Positions 61,401-64,000 of a DNA stretch of 64,000 nucleotides are shown one piece after another. Numbering within the stretch: position 1 is the stretch's first letter; each line of letters opens with the position of its first letter. Location: NCBI GenBank assembly GCA_003640385.1, contig RCAB01000233.1, positions 33,308-97,307 of the forward strand, in the 5' to 3' direction. The DNA is from Setaria digitata. Lineage: Eukaryota; Nematoda; Chromadorea; Rhabditida; Setariidae. The notes below the pieces were generated by a model. That model saw only the letters and a list, made by a program, of their open reading frames with translations. It searched no databases and was not told where the DNA came from. A program made the translations under genes and the position numbers.

Positions 61401-63924
61401 CAGGTGAACGTTATGCAATCCGTCGCCCGCAAGATTCTGATATTATTCAAGGTGATGGGATGTTTATTGGCGAAACTCAAACAAGAGTTTCATTTACACC
61501 AAAGAAAGGTGAACGATACGAAACAACACGACCACAAACTTCTGATTTATGGAAGGTAATTATGACGCTAAAAAAGAAAAAAAAAAAGAATTTACATTAT
61601 AAAAATTGAGAAAATTAAAATGAATAATGCATATATGAAAAAAAAAAAGCATACTCTAGTTACAGTAATATATGTTACATTTTAAAATTTATTTTTTTAA
61701 ATTTAACAAAATTTTTAGCGAAGAGGGAAATTGGAAACAGATACGGTAGCACATTTAGACTACTGTGCTCAGAAAGGTGAACGTTATCCAACAGTTATAC
61801 CAACAGATTCAAATATTTTATTTGGTGATGATAATTTAACCACTGCAAAGTTAAAAATCAACAACAATTTTACGACACAAAATGGCAAACGATTGAAAAC
61901 TGTTCAACCTGAAGCATCAAACATTTGCAAAGTATGTTTGCTGTTGAATGTATTTCCTTTAAATTGTTTTTCTTTTTTTAATTTTCATTCATTTTAGCTC
62001 AATTAAAAAGGGAGGAAAAAAACTGCCAGCTTAAAATTTATATGAAATCATGAAAAAATATTATAGTATCATTGAGCGCTAACTATATTAATAAATTTTT
62101 TAACTCTTGTAAATATCAAAAAAGAAAATGTCTCTTAAAAATAATAGTATTTGACTAAATTGTGCTCTTCGCATTTTTTTTTCTTTTTTTTTTTTGCACA
62201 GCCTAAAGTATATTAGAATAGATAACTTAATAATAATTAAAATGCATTACTTTTTGATTTCCTTTTCCATTTCATACTGTTTTTTTTTCTTTTTTTTTTT
62301 TTTTTTTTTAAAGGGGAATAATCGGAAAACATCAATGTTAAATAATCAAATTTACCATTTCATTTCAAAATCATTTTAATATTTTATTTCCCCTCTCTTT
62401 CATAATTTTTTTTCTTTTTTTTGATTTCAATCAGTCAATTACCAGTTGAAATGGAAAGCAAACAGGACCCATTTGTCAATCATTGTTTGAATTCTTTGAA
62501 GAATTAAATATTGAAGCAAAACTCTTTTGTGTTTTCAAATTTTGACTTAAAATCAATTCTTTAAAATTGATTAATGCAATCAATGATCTCGTAATTTCCA
62601 CCATAGATTCCGAGAATTGAGATTGAGATTGCTTTTTTGTACCATTTCTTCTTAAAAGTGCTCGAATGGAATTTAAAAAATTTAAAATTTAAAATTGTGT
62701 TGTGTGAATTTTTGGTAGAAAAAGTGATCTTTCAACAATGAGCATTAATATCTTGGACAATTATGCAATTTGAAAAAGGACTAATGACATTTAAGCCATT
62801 TGCTAACCTTCATGAACTAATTCACTACGGCAAATAGAAAATCTGATTTTTCTTTCCCTGAATTTATTAATTAAAATAAATTATGAGCAAATCTGGAAAT
62901 TTGCTCAGAACGAAATTTCCCGATATAGAAACTTTTCAAGTGCTATTGAAAAAACTGAATACGAGGCTACAAATTTATTAAGAACCGAGTAAGGGCACAT
63001 ATTTATGCAAACTTAATAATTTACATTAAATTAAATTCAATTAAGAGACAAATTAATTTCAAATATTTAAAGGATGAAAATGTTGCTCACCACGATTATA
63101 AGAGACTAAAAGGTGAACGATATCCAATAAAAAAACCACAAGATAGTAATATTTTATATGGTGATGGAACATTTGCATCAGAAACTCATACAAATGCAGA
63201 ATTTACGGCTAAAATTGGTGAACGATACGATATCAAACGTCCAGTTGAATCCGAAATATGGAAGGTACTGTACAATTATAATAAAAAATTAACCTAAATC
63301 ATCCAGCCTTTTCCTCACAAAATTAATCATGCTAGATTTAAAAACAAAAAAATAAATAAATAAATAAATTCATTTTCAGCAACATGATAATATGGCTGAA
63401 AAAAACGGATCCAAACAAAACTTCATAGCCAAAAGAGGAGGTGAACGCTATCGGACAATAAAACCAGGCGATTCGAATTTGCTACGCAGCAATGAATCGG
63501 AAATGAATGCGAAGACAGAACTTACACGAAAAAAGGATGACCGATGTGTAGCTGTTCAGCGTTCCAATAAAACTGGCTTATGGAAGGTTATGTGATTTTA
63601 ATTAAACATTAACTTAAATCATAAATTGATTACTATTAATTGTACAAAAATGCTCAGGCAGAAATGAATTGCAAATGAAAATATCTAAAAATAGAAACGA
63701 CTGACAACACAGGTAGCGACTAATTTTGTCACAGCTAAATGAATTTCAAACTCTTATTACAGAACGACATACAAGTAAATAATAATTCTCAGCCTGTAAA
63801 AGATTACGACACAATGAAACAAGTTGATTCAAATACACCAGTACCAGGAGGCTTATTCGTCATAGAAACAGAAAAAAAAAAAGAGAATATAAAACCAAAA
63901 AAATTAAACGACATCAGTTGGTGA
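58478..63924 (+). CDS. SAXO/FAM154-like microtubule-stabilising protein (Mn modules)
   Basis: Eleven exons: 58478-58521, 58722-58800, 59336-59491, 60034-60100, 60364-60506, 60740-60844, 61346-61555, 61719-61931, 63073-63264, 63380-63586, 63763-63924; 525 residues. The N-terminus has the diagnostic Cys motif (QCVCQICVCGRHRCP, residues 6-20) of SAXO proteins. From about residue 164 come about nine Mn-like modules, for example GERYAIRRPQDSDI, KKGERYETTRPQTSDLWK, KGERYPIKKPQDSNILYGDG and IGERYDIKRPVESEIWK. Exons 7-10 each carry two modules and end at or near Trp-Lys, so one exon is one repeat pair with phase-0 borders. The intron after 60100 has a GC donor (ACAT|GCAAGA) and restores frame. An acceptor ATTTTAG ends seven bases before ATG, as for spliced-leader addition. 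Family role: binding along axonemal or ciliary microtubules; in nematodes, sensory cilia would be the inferred site. Confidence 0.88.
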
Positions 63925-64000
63925 TACTACAAATGTCAAATCTCTGGATTGTAAGTAACAGCTGCTACATCAAGTAACCAGAAGATACCATGAATCTTTT

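Overview
The window is AT-rich eukaryotic DNA (roughly three quarters A+T) with many homopolymer runs, short exons, GT-AG introns of about 50 to 1,200 bases and TTTTCAG/TTTTTAG-like acceptors. A clear cut-1 cuticlin gene and small secreted genes with very short first exons indicate a nematode, most likely a spirurid or filarial type; the species is a guess. No bacterial genes, rRNA, tRNA, CRISPR array or transposase was seen. Gene models were built by eye by joining open exons whose splice phases agree; untranslated ends are not defined.

Layout, left to right. 394-521 (+): last coding exon of a gene that starts outside the window. 2959-6598 (-): secreted protein of nine small cysteine-rich repeats, one of which has lost its cysteines. 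7511-8605 (-): weakly supported gene pieces, including a possible RIIa-like exon. 11626-12902 (-): small secreted histidine-rich protein. 12903-22227: about 9 kb with no convincing gene but several repeat families. 22228-24963 (+): cut-1. 27099-31759 (+): an 11-exon secreted orphan protein. 33570-34503 (+): a small membrane protein. 34889-35941 (-): a secreted low-complexity protein, tail-to-tail with it. 37771-38102 (-): a 61-residue basic/acidic protein. 44230-51376 (+): an 11-exon gene joining an N-terminal histidine-brace (LPMO-like) domain, two EGF-like segments, a DOMON domain, a Ser-rich stretch and a hydrophobic tail. 51377-58477: about 7 kb without a convincing gene. 58478-63924 (+): a SAXO/FAM154 (MAP6/STOP-related) microtubule protein.

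Themes: most genes (the nine-repeat protein, the His-rich protein, cut-1, the 376-residue orphan, the 201-residue protein, the LPMO/DOMON protein) carry a signal peptide, so this is largely a secreted and cuticle/extracellular-matrix neighbourhood. No operon is certain, although two plus-strand genes have a 3' splice acceptor just upstream of the ATG, as expected for spliced-leader addition. The strongest candidate for something little described is the LPMO-like/EGF/DOMON fusion at 44230-51376.
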